From Phallus indusiatus (lineage: Eukaryota > Basidiomycota > Agaricomycetes > Phallales > Phallaceae), in contig JAQFWX010000006.1 of the NCBI GenBank assembly GCA_027605045.1, forward strand, positions 930,001 to 994,000: DNA of 64,000 nt. The letters run 5' to 3'. Under the pieces are notes generated by a model that was not told the origin of the DNA, did no database searches, and saw nothing but the letters and a program-made list of their open reading frames with translations. Shown here piece by piece: positions 24,245-36,618 of the stretch (within the stretch, counting starts at the first letter, position 1; each line of letters starts with the position of its first letter). Position numbers and translations under genes: made by a program.

Positions 24245-26169
24245 ATGGGTGCATCTTCGTCGAAAGTAGAGACTAACAAGGAGCTTAACGCTGATAAACT
24301 TGTCGCCCAATCTGGATTGATCGATGTTTTTGAGAGACTAGATATCAACCGCCGAGCTCCTTCAGCGAATGGTGCTTTGACTTTAAAGAGTTTGAAGGAT
24401 TGGGAAGAGGAAGCTTCCAAGGTTCGTATTTAATTCTGTGTAATGAATACAATATGCTTATCTACAAAACGTCGACCTCGACAAGGATGCGAAAATTTCG
24501 TTAGCTCGAACTGTCTTCCAACAAACACCGCTAGCAACGGCTTTGAAGAAGAACAACATCGTTCAAGTCCCCCACGTTTTCAATACCTCTATTCCATTTT
24601 CAACAAGCCCAATCACATCCCAAAACTCCTCTGGTAGATGCTGGCTTTTCGCTACAACCAACGTTCTTCGTCACGACGTTCAGAAGAAACTCGACGTTGA
24701 ATCATTCCAACTTTCCCAATCTTACCTCTTTTTCTACGATAAATTAGAAAAAGCAAATTACTATCTCGAATCATCAATTCAGAATGCTCATCTCCCATTA
24801 AACGATCGACTCGTGGAACATCTCGCTAAAAGTCCCGTGAGCGATGGAGGCCAATATGATATGGCGATCAACTTGTTGTCCAATTACGGTGTTGTCCCAA
24901 GAGACATCTTTCCAGAATCATATAGCTCAAGCAACAGTGGTCCATTAAACAAGATCCTCACCACCCGTCTTAGAGAGCATGCGTTGATTCTGCGCCAGCT
25001 CAACACGTCTCTTCTTACCTCCTCTTTTGACCGAGAAACTCGGACGCATATCTTACGATCTAAGAAAGAAGAACTCATGAAAGAAGTATGGCGAATCCTG
25101 ACGATCACGCTGCGCGCACCGCCTTCCCCTGACGAAGTCTTCACATGGGAATATGTGGATAAATCTGGAAGCGCGAAGTCATGGTCCGGAACGCCGAAAG
25201 ATTTTTTCAAGGAATTCACCTCTAAGTCATATCCGGTAAGTTGGGTTTCAATTTTCGTAAATAGATAACATGTCAAACTTAGGGGAACGTTTATCGTCGA
25301 ATAGGCTCTTGATGCGTTTTCTCTTATCCACGATCCGCGGAACGACTATGGTAAACTGTACACTGTTGACAAATTGGGTAACATTTGGGGCGGAAGACCT
25401 GTCCTCTGTAAGCAATCAGATCGTCTTTATTATGTGGCTAAGAAAAAATTGAATTGGTTGCGTAGATGTAAATACGGAAATTGAACGCCTCAAGGCGGCT
25501 GTAGTCAAGGTTGGGCTGACTGGCATCATGACAGATATAATTCATTGACTTTTTCTGTTGACAGGGAATTAAGGCGGGTCAGCCCATCTTCTTCGGATGT
25601 GACGTTGGGCAGTCTTCGGACAGAGAAGTTGGCTTGATGGATACCAACCTTTACGATTACGAGGTATATGATCCATATTCATCATAGGCAAGCAAGGCAA
25701 AGCCGCGATATCCATATTCTTCTTCTTTTTTTTGTAGAACGCTTTCAATATTTCCTTGCGTCTCACCAAAGCCGAGCGCTTGCAGGTCAGTGAGTCTGCA
25801 ATGACCCACGCCATGGTCATTACTGCTGTCCATCTGGACCGTTCTGGAAAACCTGTAAGATACAAGGTCGAGAACAGCTGGGGAGAAACGGCAGGGAAAG
25901 ATGGATACTTTGTTATGAGCGATTCCTGGTTTGAACAGTGTGTCATGCCAATTCATATAGTCGTAACGATCTTGACTTTGCCGCGTTTTGTTTAGATTCG
26001 TATATCAGATTGTCGTTCCTAGGCAACTTGCTGACAAGGATCATTTGGGCATCTTCGATAACGCAAACCCGGTTGTTCTCCCTGCTTGGGACCCTATGGT
26101 AATTCCTGTTTTTCCTGGTTCCAAATGCATTAAGTCTAATCTCTCAAAACACAGGGCGCATTGGCATAA
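24245..26169 (+). CDS. BLH1: Bleomycin hydrolase-type cysteine aminopeptidase (C1B)
   Basis: Cytosolic papain-fold aminopeptidase that assembles as a self-compartmentalising hexamer and trims peptides, homocysteine thiolactone and bleomycin. Eight exons: 24245-24421, 24486-25235, 25305-25407, 25466-25509, 25565-25663, 25738-25937, 25996-26098, 26155-26169; 496 aa, all phases fit. Catalytic Cys in SSGRCWLFAT, His in THAMVITAVH, Asn in VENSWGE; YGKLYTVDKLGNIWGGRPVLY and FGCDVGQSSDREVG are family blocks. The C-terminus VLPAWDPMGALA is the autoprocessed arm that threads into the active site in the human and yeast enzymes, here split by the last intron. N-terminal MGASSSK could be a myristoylation-type signal (Gly2, Ser/Lys following). 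The length is close to the family norm. Confidence 0.95.
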
Positions 26170-26361
26170 GTTTAAGGTTTATTTTTGTACCAACACGAAA
26201 TCCATGTATCGACTGTGTAAATATGATTGGCTTTTGGACCTTGAGATGGGAAAAATAAACGGACCGCCCTTCCGTGACGTCACATTGGCGGTGCCGGTGA
26301 TTAGTGGAAACCCCATCATGCAAGTGATAACAACTCTGCTTTCCTCCGCATTGTCTGTAAA

Positions 26362-28064
26362 ATGTCTTCGAGATACATGAATCTTTTTACGCGACCTCCA
26401 AAAGACCCCAAAGAATGGGCGGAGATAACAAAGACTCTTAGCACCGAACTTTTGAGGAATGTGCGACGGGTCAGGAGGAATACCAAGCATCCCAGAAACC
26501 CGTCTCACGATAGTGTTTACACAGGAACAACAGGTTCCATATATCTAAGACTTTTCTTTCCGGGATTGTCGATAATATTGATTATTATACGTGCTAGGAA
26601 CTGCATTTATGGAATATCATCTGGCGGCGCTGAATCTCCGCATTGGTGATGACGCCGTTTCTCCCGTTTCACTTAGGGAGAACGGTGACTCTGATCTTTC
26701 GGCAGTTCTACGAATGAGACGGACTGAACTTCGCATAACGACGAACGCGGGACATGCGTCTTTTCTCGAGACGGACATCGGTATTGCCACGATAGCCCTG
26801 TTACGAGCTCCTTTGACCGAGAAGACCACAATCACGAAAGAATGGGAGAACTGTTTCGCCATCGTTGGTAATGCAATAAATCAAGTTTCAGTGGAAGATC
26901 ACGACGAGGGTTTGGTATCTGATGACGCCTCGGAAGTTCTCTATGGTCGTGCTGGATTACTCTATGCCCTACTTCTGCTCCGATCCTGGTATAACCATTA
27001 CAAATCGCAAAGAAGAATATCCTCAGAGTTGTACGCTACCGTGCAAGAGCTATTTTCTGACGATGCACTGTCTCAGGTCGTGAATTCGATCATTCTTCAT
27101 GGTAGATATGGTTCCTCGATTTACAAAGCCCACCTTGGCTATATAAACGACGGTAGTGTTCCTCCTCTTATGTGGTCCTGGCATCACAAAAGGTATCTTG
27201 GCGGTGCTCATGGCATAGGTATGTGTCAGGTTATACGTGATCGCACTACATCTTGAACTGAGACTTTGTTAGCTGGCATTCTTCACATGCTACTTCTATG
27301 TCCTGTAGATCTCTTTCTACCTTTCATAGGGGAAATCCTTGGTACCATAGAGTGGATGCTAGAATGTCAAGATGCGGAAGGTAATTGGCCTACTCAAGCG
27401 CCTGGTAAAAACCAAGTGCTTGGAAGGTCCTCAAATGAGCTCGTCCAGTATGTCTTCGTGCTTTGCAACGAACGGGTACCTGCTCATCCTAACGCTTAGA
27501 TGGTGTCACGGAGCTCCTGGAACCTTGCTGATGCTGTCTACCCTTCTCCGGCTCACTCGTCAAAAGAAAACACAGATCCCCCTCAACGAAGAATTTGAAA
27601 AAAGAATCATATCAGCCATACACCGTGGTGCAGACCTAACATACAGACATGGTCTTCTCCGAAAAGGGATTGGTCTGTGTCATGGTGCAGCGGGATCAGT
27701 TTTCGCATTACTCGCGGTCTCAGACGTGCTTGATATTCCATCCGAAAGTGTTCACCAAAAGCCGTATCTAACAGAAGCCGTTCATCTTGCCTATAACGCT
27801 GTGTTTTATGAATCTCTTACTTCCCGCGGAGAAATGAGAGAACCGGATAAACCTTGGAGCTTGTATGAAGGCGCGGCTGGGATGTGTGTAGCCTGGGGGG
27901 AGATAATATATCGCTTACAATCCGGTCGTCCTCGTGCGTGCAGCGGAATGCCCGGATTCGACGATCTTTTCATTCCTCCTGATATTGTCGGCGAAAGCGA
28001 CAATTCGGAATTTGGGACCAGCAGACAAAGCCTTTCAGGGCAACTTCAAATTGAAGGCCCTTGA
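26362..28064 (+). CDS. Lanthionine synthetase C-like (LanC-like) zinc protein
   Basis: Alpha/alpha-barrel protein related to bacterial lanthipeptide cyclases and eukaryotic LANCLs, which add glutathione or thiols to dehydroamino acids. Four exons: 26362-26533, 26598-27218, 27273-27447, 27500-28064; 510 aa. Motifs: SVYTGTTGTAFMEYHLAAL at the first barrel repeat, YLGGAHGIAGILHMLL (the GAxHGxxG repeat), then the zinc ligands WCHGAPG (Cys) and GLCHGAAG (Cys-His), followed by LYEGAAGMCVAW in place of the usual SLFEGLAG. All three metal ligands are present, so it is probably active. It begins only ~190 nt downstream of the bleomycin hydrolase stop on the same strand; fungal LanC-like proteins have no settled substrate. 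Confidence 0.9.
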
Positions 28065-28124
28065 GGGAGTGTACTAGTAGCGTGTTATGTTGTATTTCTT
28101 CCGTTTGTATCCCCACATTGTTTC

Positions 28125-28130
28125 AATAAA
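28125..28130 (+). terminator. Polyadenylation signal AATAAA after the LanC-like gene
   Basis: Canonical AATAAA 61 nt after the LanC-like stop codon and 53 nt before the end of the convergent MFS gene. Position is right for 3' end formation; inference only. Confidence 0.5.
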
Positions 28131-28182
28131 ATACCAGGAAATCAGTTATGAGAATTTGATTCTTATCATGTCTGTCGTGAGC

Positions 28183-30910
28183 TTAATACAAATAGCGGAA
28201 TCCTCTTCTTCGGCGGACAGCTTCTTCGAAAGATATACCTTCAACTGGAAGACAGAATAGTTGGGATTAATAATTCCTGTAAAATTTGCGTGGAAAAGTG
28301 ACTTACGTCGAGCGTATTCTTCCACACGTTCTCTCCCTGAACCTTTCAAATCCAACATTTCTTGTTCTTCTAAGACTTTATTCTCGTGAACGAGAATTTG
28401 ACGAATCACTAAAAACGAAAAAGTCAGCCGGTTTTGAGTTGGTTTTAAAATTTCAGGCACATTAACCTAGAGAGAGAAGTGAAGCAAAGAGCAAGGCACA
28501 AACGGAGATTATCATGCTCTGACGATATGCAGGCCCCCATTCTACTTTCCATATGAACGATCCAATCCTAAAAAGCATGCTTCAATCTTCATATCTAGTT
28601 AACAAGTAGCATTGTCTCACAGATTACCAATGTTGCCAACTGGTAAGATTTTCATTCAACTTGAAGCGTGTAGGATTGAAGTGTGAAACTTACATCCGTT
28701 AGCAAGCCCAATTGCCGCGGCACGTTTGGCAGGTGGTCGGGGGATCGCCTGTTGAATTGATCTATCAACGTTTTAATGGCAGAGATGTAAGCTACTCACA
28801 TTCGAGACCCATACCATAGTTAACGCGAACCCTTGGATAAATCAAGCTCCAGTTGTATACCAGTCCTCTTTGAACTGACCTGCATATCCTGACGCCATCA
28901 AAAACATTGACAGGTATCTCGCTCCAACAACTAAAGTTGAAAGACCGATAATATAACCGACTATCACGACCCACCACCAGGCCGTTATATGGAAGAAGCG
29001 TTCACCGGTCCGGTCTGGCAAATTTTTTTTAAAAAAACTTCGCGAAGCGTGACCGTTTCATCGCACATGCACATACCTGCATTGAGGGCGTTGACTACGC
29101 AAACAACGGAGGCGAAGATCCATGGCGGGCTATGAATTGTTATTGGTCTAGATACCAGCTTGAGTTGACAATTGTCGGCGCTTACGCAGCGATAAGCAAC
29201 GTGTTTGTGGTACTGAAGCCTAATGTAGCAGCCAGTCTTATAACCAGATTAAGCACAAAGTTTCCAATGAGATAATCATAACCTACGTGGGGAAGAAGTT
29301 GACGAAACTAAGACCCAATAGTTGGGAACAAGTCATAATCATGAAGAGCGGTACTTTGATATCCATGATGGCCATTTTTAATCCGGACCACGCACTGAAG
29401 ATTCTCGGTTACGCTGTGTAATATTTCAACTCACATATAAAAACTTACGAATCTTCAGATCCGTCATTGTCAGCTTCACCGGCCTCTTCAGCTAATCGGA
29501 CTTGAGCCAAACGAGACTCGTCGGCGGTAAGCCATGAGGTATTATGAGGCTGAAGCGGCACGTATCAATTCGCGACGTTCAAATGCCAGAATTTAGTGTA
29601 CCCACATAATTTGGAAGGACCAAGCTAAGAAAGAGAATGTCCAGAAAAAATAAATGTTTAGCTGGTTTCATTACTTACATGGTTATCATGCCGATAACGA
29701 CGGTAATGGAACCCTATGAATGGTGTCACCTAAACCAACTTCATTAATAGATCCACAGAATCATACTTCAATTATGAAAAGCCTGGATATCAACTCAGTG
29801 AATGAGAAACAATTGAAATGTCTGCCAGTCCGCACCATCTCCAAGCGCGAATTCCACGTTTTCCATCTAAGTTTGACAAAATACCCGCGGCGATTAACTG
29901 AAACTCGTATTAATTTGAATAATGTATAGACTCTTGAGAAGAACTTACGCTTCCAAATGCGTTGGAGATTAACAATCCGCAGTAAAGGAAGGCAGACCGG
30001 AAGGCCAGTTGCTTAATTTACGAGATAAAAACCGCACACTAAATTGAAGGTGCTGTGACTTACCTTGCGTGTATACCACCTACTAAGAAGGTATATGGCA
30101 CCAGGATAGAAGGCGGCTTCTGGCAGGCCAATGAAAACACGACAGAGTATAATGCCGGTGAAGTTGTGCGTCACCTTCAAATGTGACATATTTAAAAAAA
30201 AATCCCGTATTGAAATAATCAAACTTACGCCGGTCAAACCCGAAGTAATGCCCCAAAGAATGACACAAATTCCTGGAAGAAAGTTTAGTCCTCCGCGTTG
30301 GTACCAGAGCAGAAGGCGTACCAATATACCAGGATGGTCTTTGGAGGATCATTGAGGTTAGGGAATTTTGGGATGGTAGTAAAGAAAGACCTACTTAGTA
30401 ATTCTGTTCAATATCTATAATATTGGGTATCAGGTTCAGATGCATCGTGGACAAAGAGAGTGGATATCAGCTGTACCATATTGGAAGGAATTTGCATTGG
30501 GCAGTAGCTGACATATAAGATTGCAACAACAGTGTCATATTGAATATCTTCAAGCAATCCAGTCAATTGTGCAATTCATACAGAATAGCTGACATGTCTA
30601 CCTGTTAACCCCAAATCGGCTTCCAACCCTTGTAGTCTTGCAGCGGTTACGGCAGTGCGATCTAGCGAAATTTTTTGATAGTAAACTACGATCCGGCAGA
30701 GATAAAATCAATATTCCTACCGATATAGTTCACGATAAAAATCAGAGCTATCATTGGCATAAGCCTCATATCGAGTTTCCATGTCAATGCTCTCTCTGCT
30801 TTGGCTCGTAATCTTGGGTCGAGCACTGGGTCAACCACTGTTTCGTTGAACTCCGCATCACCCGAGCTTCCTTTCTTGGTAGGCTCGATATCGTATCCAT
30901 TTTCCGACAT
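28183..30910 (-). CDS. MFS anion:cation symporter (allantoate permease / Dal5 type)
   Basis: Twelve-helix plasma-membrane transporter for organic anions such as vitamins or allantoate. About 20 small exons; firm ones include 30910-30721, 30661-30602, 30547-30477, 30414-30395, 30338-30322 (17 nt), 30272-30229, 30174-30064, 30011-29949. Family blocks in order: ALTWKLDMRLMPMIALIFIV, NYIDRTAVTAARLQGLEADL, YVSYCPMQIPSN, WGITSGLTG, the helix 4-5 motif GIILCRVFIGLPEAAFYPG, YLLSRWYTRK, LDGKRGIRAWRWLFIIEGS, LTADESRLAQVRLAEEAGEA, and the C-terminal SFEEAVRRRRGFRYLY. A 16-nt exon encodes LFIIE. One junction near 28464-28480 (an AG-repeat run) is out by one base: the exon ending ISVCALLFASLLS and the exon beginning VIRQILVHEN are both clearly coding but do not share a phase, so a small indel is likely. 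Confidence 0.88.
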
Positions 30911-32620
30911 ATTAATCCCTGAGCAATTAAGAGTAAAAAATGAATTTACGGATTTTTGAAAAAGAAAAGGGTTAGGCAGACCTCTACGTATTGGTTAGAA
31001 ACCTACAAGCGGGACTTCCGTTTTACGAATTCAACGGAAGGCTATTGAATATATACGCCTAAACATCACATGACCTTAAGAATAGAAGGAAATATAATAA
31101 CTTACAGATTTTGGAGTACACAACGTAATCCCGTAGATATGCCGGTTCAGCATAATAATATAACACGGAGACCAGAAGTCATGTGAGGGGTCTGTGTGAT
31201 TTCGCTCCGACAAGTGTGGGGTAAGTAATGCTATTCGTGAACAGTTTTGGATATTCTTACCGAGAAATCCATGAGTTCTGTGAATTATTTTAAAAAACTA
31301 TTCAAGGCCGGAGCTTCATTTGTAAAGACATGAAGGCGGATACAGTTGACTTGTTTGCTTCGTCGAAGAGGAGGAAGTGCCTTCTCTTTCAGAAACTCCG
31401 ACGCTTATTTGCCGAACCTATTGAAACGCATCGAAGACGTCCTGAGAAAATTAGGCCCAGACGCAAGGACTTACGTGTGAACCATGTGAAGAATGAGGCC
31501 TAATGAAGTCAGCAGAAACTGGAGAAATTAGAAGACAGGAACAGAATGGTCCTGCCTGGAAGTGAGAAACATGGAAAAAGAAAATAGATTACTCGGTTTG
31601 TGTATCCATTGGTTCTTCAATCATCAACGGGGCTTCCTATGATCAACCCTACATAGCTGATTAGACAGGATTAAACTTAGCAGGTAAACGTGACAACACG
31701 ATGCGTTACGCGCAAGTGTCACCTAACCATAGCTTTGTTTCAGCAAAGATTTGGATTTGAGTACTCTAGTCCAAAGGCGCGATCTGACAAAATACGCTGA
31801 GTGGGTTCCAGCTCTGCTTCACGCTGTGATACGCGAACCCATTGATAATGTAGTACGCGCTGGCAGGCGCGAGGGTGTGATTAATAGATGCGTAAGCTTC
31901 GATGCACTAATGAAAAATATTGCGTTTACATATGTTTCCTTATAATAGTCCGCGAAAGATACAGTGAGATGAAATAACGTTTGCTCCATTCTGTTCTGTT
32001 GTCGTTGAAGTTGGTGAAAATCTCAATCCGCCAAAAGAGGGTTTGTGGTTGAGGCGGAGCTTGAAGCTTGAAAGCTTGAACATCTTAGCAGGAGATGTTT
32101 GCCAATAGCCGAGTTAGCCCAAGCAAATTTCGTTCTTGACCGCAACCTGTTTTTTCCGACCCCGAAACGTTTTTTGTGACTTGAAATTATCCACAAACAC
32201 TTTGATATTGATGAATCTGTTCCCTCCTAATTGTCAATATTATACACGGTGAGCGTCTATTCGTAAATCAGCGATGAGCTAGACCTAGCAAGCGTCATAT
32301 CGCGGATGTTTCTCGTCTAGGTCTGTTCCCATCGACGTTGTTCAGTCCTCTTTACAGCCGCAACCGCAGCTAGCTCAACAACAACCTGAGTCTCTCAACC
32401 ATTGCTTTACCTTCATATCTTTTCCACCCAACCTCTTCCTCCTGGAGCAGCGAACCTGATTCCGAACGTTGGCTCTCAGGGCTATAGCGTTATACTGAGA
32501 CGCAACTGCCACCGCCGTCGCCGCTGCTGCCAGTGGTGACATCCACACTCAATCAGATGAAGATAAGAACCTCCATTAACATCACCTCATTTCCTCGCCT
32601 TTTCCAGTTCACCAGCTTAC
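30911..32620. other. About 1.7 kb with no supported gene
   Basis: Presumed promoter of the MFS gene on the left and CT-rich leader-like sequence (32300-32620) on the right. No ORF above 70 codons with any family feature. Confidence 0.4.
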
Positions 32621-32621
32621 A

Positions 32622-34620
32622 TGCCGACACCCCAAAGTGGACGGGCTACACCACGGAGTTTGCCGAAGATTGACGAAGAAGGGAGTGTTGGTTATTAGCG
32701 GAAAAAGCGTCGATGAGAAGGAGAAGAGTTCGGTGAACAGGGATAATGCTAGACAGGTGTTGCATGATTGTCAGACGAATCGTCATCGATTGCGGCATCC
32801 TGTGGGCCATCACGCAGGTTATGCGACTGATAGTGGGGATGCTACTGATGCTGATATCGATGCTGAAAATGCGGACGGTGACGCGTTGACGGCGAGTGTA
32901 TCTTCAAGCGTTACAGCTGCCTGTAGCGTATTCTTTACTCCTCCTGGTATCGGTCCTGACTCGGTTATGGTTGCAGCTAATGATGCCAGTGCTGCTGATG
33001 GTAATATCGTTGTGGTTATTACTACTGTGTCTTCGAGTCCTATACTTCCGTCGCCGGGATTTTTTTCAACGACAACTGGGGCCTCTTCACCATCTATCCT
33101 ACCTCCTCCATCACCTCGTACTCTTACGCTATCGCTATCGCTCTCGCCATCTAACAGACTGCGTCCCTCGCCCTCGCACTCCTTATCCTCGTCCTGACGT
33201 AACGATAGCACACAGTATCTTTCGGTGTTGGTGCAAATCAACCTCGAAGAGGTCTTCGTCTAGCCCTAGCCCGCAGCCCACTTCAACTTCAAGCCCAAGC
33301 CCACCACAGCAAAAGCCTTCGCCCAAAAAAGCACCACAACGTCCGAGAAACATGCAACGTTAACGTCGATGTCAAACCCTGCACCCTCAACTACATCCCC
33401 ATCGTCTCCTAACTTGACGAAATCACTCTCGTTATCGATCAGACCAAGGCGGAGAAGCTTGCTATCTGCCAACTCGAACTCCCATTCAAATGGGAAGAAA
33501 GCTGTTAAATAGCAACGCTGAATGTAAAGAGACTCTACATGTTACAACGGATGTTACCAGTAATAACGGCTCAAAATGAAAATGCAATTTCTACGGATGC
33601 GAACAGTCGTAGTGCTCCTAATACGATCGGTTTTGCAGGTTCTTCAAGCGTCCCTAGCGATAACCTGAGCTCCTCTTCACCTTCTCAGCCTACTACAAAT
33701 TCCTCATGTGCGAGCGCAACAAGTCCTACCAGATCCAAGTCCCTCCAATGCTAGTAGTGGTAGCGGTGGTAGTGGCGGCAGGATGAAACGACCTCGCATA
33801 CGCACTCGACTTCTCACAGCAGCATCGTCAGGTGGTGAGCCTCTATTCAACACGGTCACTCTAATGTCTGCTGAAGAAGCAAAATCACTGGGTATCGAGG
33901 TGTGGAACGGAGGTAACTCTGGTATTGGAACTTTGGCTCCTGCGGATTAGATGCGACTTTGTTGCTGCAGAATTGTGGTAAAAGGCCATCGACATCGGGT
34001 TTTGCGACAACGTCTGATGGTGGTGCTAATTGGAGTGAGAACCAGACTACGAGCGTCGGTGACGGTGGTGCTACGGGTACGTCGTCTATTGCAACGCCCT
34101 CGTTGTCCCCCGTCGGAATTGGCAAGACCTGCTTCTGCACTATCCAGTTCAAAGTTTTGCTCACCCCCAAAGAAAGGTATCTTGAGAGATCGGAGGGTTA
34201 GTTTGACTGCTTTACCATCTTCAACATCTGAAAAAACGACGACCGCATCTGCCAGTGCTCGGGCTTCCAATGTTAGTATTTCCATCACCATCAACTCTTC
34301 CCCTTTGAAACAAAATCAAAAGTCCAAGTCAACACCGATACTAAAACAGACGAAGAGCTTATCTCCAACTTGTAAATCTTCTTTCGGGTGGTGCTACTGC
34401 CCCACCGTCGCCATCGCCACCACCTTCAACTAACTTCCTGTCACGCTCTCTGACGGCTAGGTCGATCTCCCCTGATTCAAATAGGCGTAAACGTCAAAAA
34501 AGGCGCAAATCACTGATTGATCCTTCTGGACCTAACAAAAACAACACAAATATCTTCGATTTAAATTTGGGTTTATGCATGTATGTGTATGTACCGCGCC
34601 GGTGTTCCCGCCATATTTTC
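32622..34620 (+). pseudogene. Ser/Thr/Pro-rich coding relic broken over three frames
   Basis: No family recognised. From an ATG at 32622 (MPTPQSGRATPRSLPKIDEEG) the plus strand reads as strongly biased Ser/Thr/Pro/Lys coding sequence, but the open frame switches repeatedly: stop at ~32697, frame 32637-33197, then a frame with TTTSEKHATLTS...SIRPRRRS to ~33510, then 33539-33754, 33708-33950 (GRMKRPRIRTRLLTAA; MSAEEAKSLGIEVWNGG), 33959-34201 and 34190-34610 (SNRRKRQKRRKSL). Basic clusters suggest a nuclear protein. No intron signals rescue the shifts cleanly. Either an old pseudogene or a low-complexity gene badly sequenced. Confidence 0.45.
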
Positions 34621-34639
34621 ATCTTGGACGGGCTCTGAT

Positions 34640-35400
34640 ACACTCTACACGTCATGATTTCTCCGTATCCATGTTTCTCTCATCCATACTGGTTTGTTCC
34701 TCTGCAATTATAATTCTTCCGACTGCTACTTTTAGTTCAACGATATAGGCCCGCTACTATTGTTCCAACCGACGTTTCATGTTCGTCTCTCGCTACAACT
34801 TCACTTGAATTTACGTCGACAATCTATTCCAATTTATTTCTGCTTTGGCTGCTTTTTAGTTTTTTTAAAAAAATTCCGTCCTTGTTCAATCATGCTATCT
34901 CGGATTCATGTGTTTGTTCGTTCATGTCTATTTGATGTCCTTTGATTTTAACAGCCTGGCAGTGTTCCCCATTTCTCGACCTCACTTTTTGTTTCTTGTT
35001 CTCTGATTCGGTCTCTATTATTCGTCCAACGATCTTTTCCATTCTCATGCATGTATCCTGATAAAAGCTGTGGTTTACGATTATCATGATGTCCGAGTGA
35101 AAATATGAATCTCCATTCCAACTTCCCTCTCAATAGATGATTGTTCGGGGGTTTTTATCAATGATCTACACAAACGCTAGAATGAAAGGACTTATTCTTA
35201 GCGTCAGGATTCGAAGTCTTAAAAACACTGTTTATAAATAATACAGTGTATCTAGTAACAAATTCAGTCATCCGATATCGCAGTGATTTTGAAAAGGCCA
35301 TTGACTGATTATCATAGTATTACATACTACATGTATGTTTGACACGACTTTCATACGACTTCCTCCGTGCCTCACTGAAAATTTATACGCGCACCCCAAT
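34640..35400. other. Interval with no supported gene
   Basis: AT- and T-rich sequence with short ORFs on both strands; no motif or splice structure recognised. Confidence 0.4.
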
Positions 35401-36310
35401 TCATGATTAGCATTTATTATTTAGCGAGTGGCCTTGACCACACGTATCCGAACGGTCTTTTCGTCCAATTAGCTACAGAGCGAAAAGCTTGCCGCTGTGC
35501 ACATATTATCTCTTAGCATACAGTCGGATAATGATAAACCTTTGGGAAGAAATACCTTATTCAGATCAGGCACTTGGGCACGCTCTTCATTATCATGATT
35601 GTTGTCCAATATTGCACCCGAGGATGTAAATAGTTCCTGGGGACATCCTATGATTTGTCCAAACACGGGTAAAGACGCCTGCAACTGACAACCAAAATCT
35701 TCCCTGTCTTTGTGAGATCCAAAATAGAAGGACGGGTCTGTCGAGTTGAGTCGTTCTTGATCTTTCATGGCAGTAAACAGCTCATCCAACGTTTCTTTTC
35801 AGAGTTTTGATTTTACAAGGAGCAAAAATTGTTTCGGATTCCATTCAAACCTCAAAATCAGTTCCCATAGTTGGGCAAGCACGGAAGAGTTGTAGAAATA
35901 AGTGAAGAGAGACATCTTCACCGTCTTGAGGAGATCCACTAAGAATGGGTATATGGCTTTACTCTGTATTCTCGGATTGGAACCATTCCCCAAGTTGCGA
36001 AGACATGTTGATAAGTTGGACGTGGCTTTAGGGTCTTCCGAGGGGATTGTGGATAGATGGCGGCGGTTCCATGGACAAGAGCAAGATTGTGAAAATGCGA
36101 GATGTGTAAAGTGATAAATTATAATTTTTCATTGAGATCTCGTGATAATCTGTACAAGGAAATAAGGTAGCATCTTCGGCGGTGATGAATCCCAGGCACT
36201 CTGCTGCCGTATATCCAGCGAAATCCGTGAGAGACTCGGACTAGAATGAGTCCGTGCAGAGAATCTCTTTGAAGAAAATGAGGCGTCCAGGATCACAGTC
36301 TGTGCAATGA
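35350..36310 (-). pseudogene. Truncated copy of a DUF6535-type gene (C-terminal part)
   Basis: Minus-strand sequence aligns by eye along its whole length with the C-terminal ~0.9 kb of the DUF6535 gene at 41833-45884: MDELFTAMKDQERLNSTDPSFYF against the same segment there, LLKTVKMSLFTYFYNSSVL against LLKSVKMPLFTYFYNSSVL, plus shared 3' flank. An in-frame TGA at ~35800 replaces Asp of the homologous 'KLDRET' position, and upstream exons encoding the membrane part are missing. The copy keeps an 8-base segment near 36155 that the longer copy has lost, so the two decayed independently. Confidence 0.7.
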
Positions 36311-36462
36311 TCCCTGCCGTGCAAAATTTTAGTGGACAATTTGACTCAGAAGGGAGTTGCGCTTCAGTAGATAATGAATTTGTGGTTCACAGAGAGAGAC
36401 AGCTTCTGTTAGAATTGGGGGCGTAACGTCACGCCCATTATCGGGTACTACGAAGCGAGTCA

Positions 36463-36501
36463 CCTCTCTCTTAGTCGTCTGTCCGACTACTAAGAGAGAG
36501 G
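36463..36501. repeat. Perfect 13-bp inverted repeat (hairpin)
   Basis: CCTCTCTCTTAGT at 36463-36475 is the exact reverse complement of ACTAAGAGAGAGG at 36489-36501, with a 13-nt spacer. It abuts a locally duplicated unit (see 36473-36618). Confidence 0.85.
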
Positions 36502-36618
36502 TAAGTTACTTATATTAAACTACAAACATTATGTATAATAACACACCTGTAGATTAAACTTCCTACAGGTAATATAGTCGTCTGTCCGACTACTAAGAGA
36601 GAGATTAAACTTCCTACA
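36473..36618. repeat. Imperfect tandem duplication of a ~100-bp unit
   Basis: A 28-nt block beginning AGTCGTCTGTCCGACTACTA occurs at 36473-36500 and again at 36576-36603, and ATTAAACTTCCTACAG occurs before and after the second block (36553 and 36604). No coding potential; origin unknown. Confidence 0.75.

Noticed and set aside
36463..36618. CRISPR-like array
   Set aside because: Only two copies, different spacing, in a fungal nuclear context; better described as a local duplication with a hairpin.
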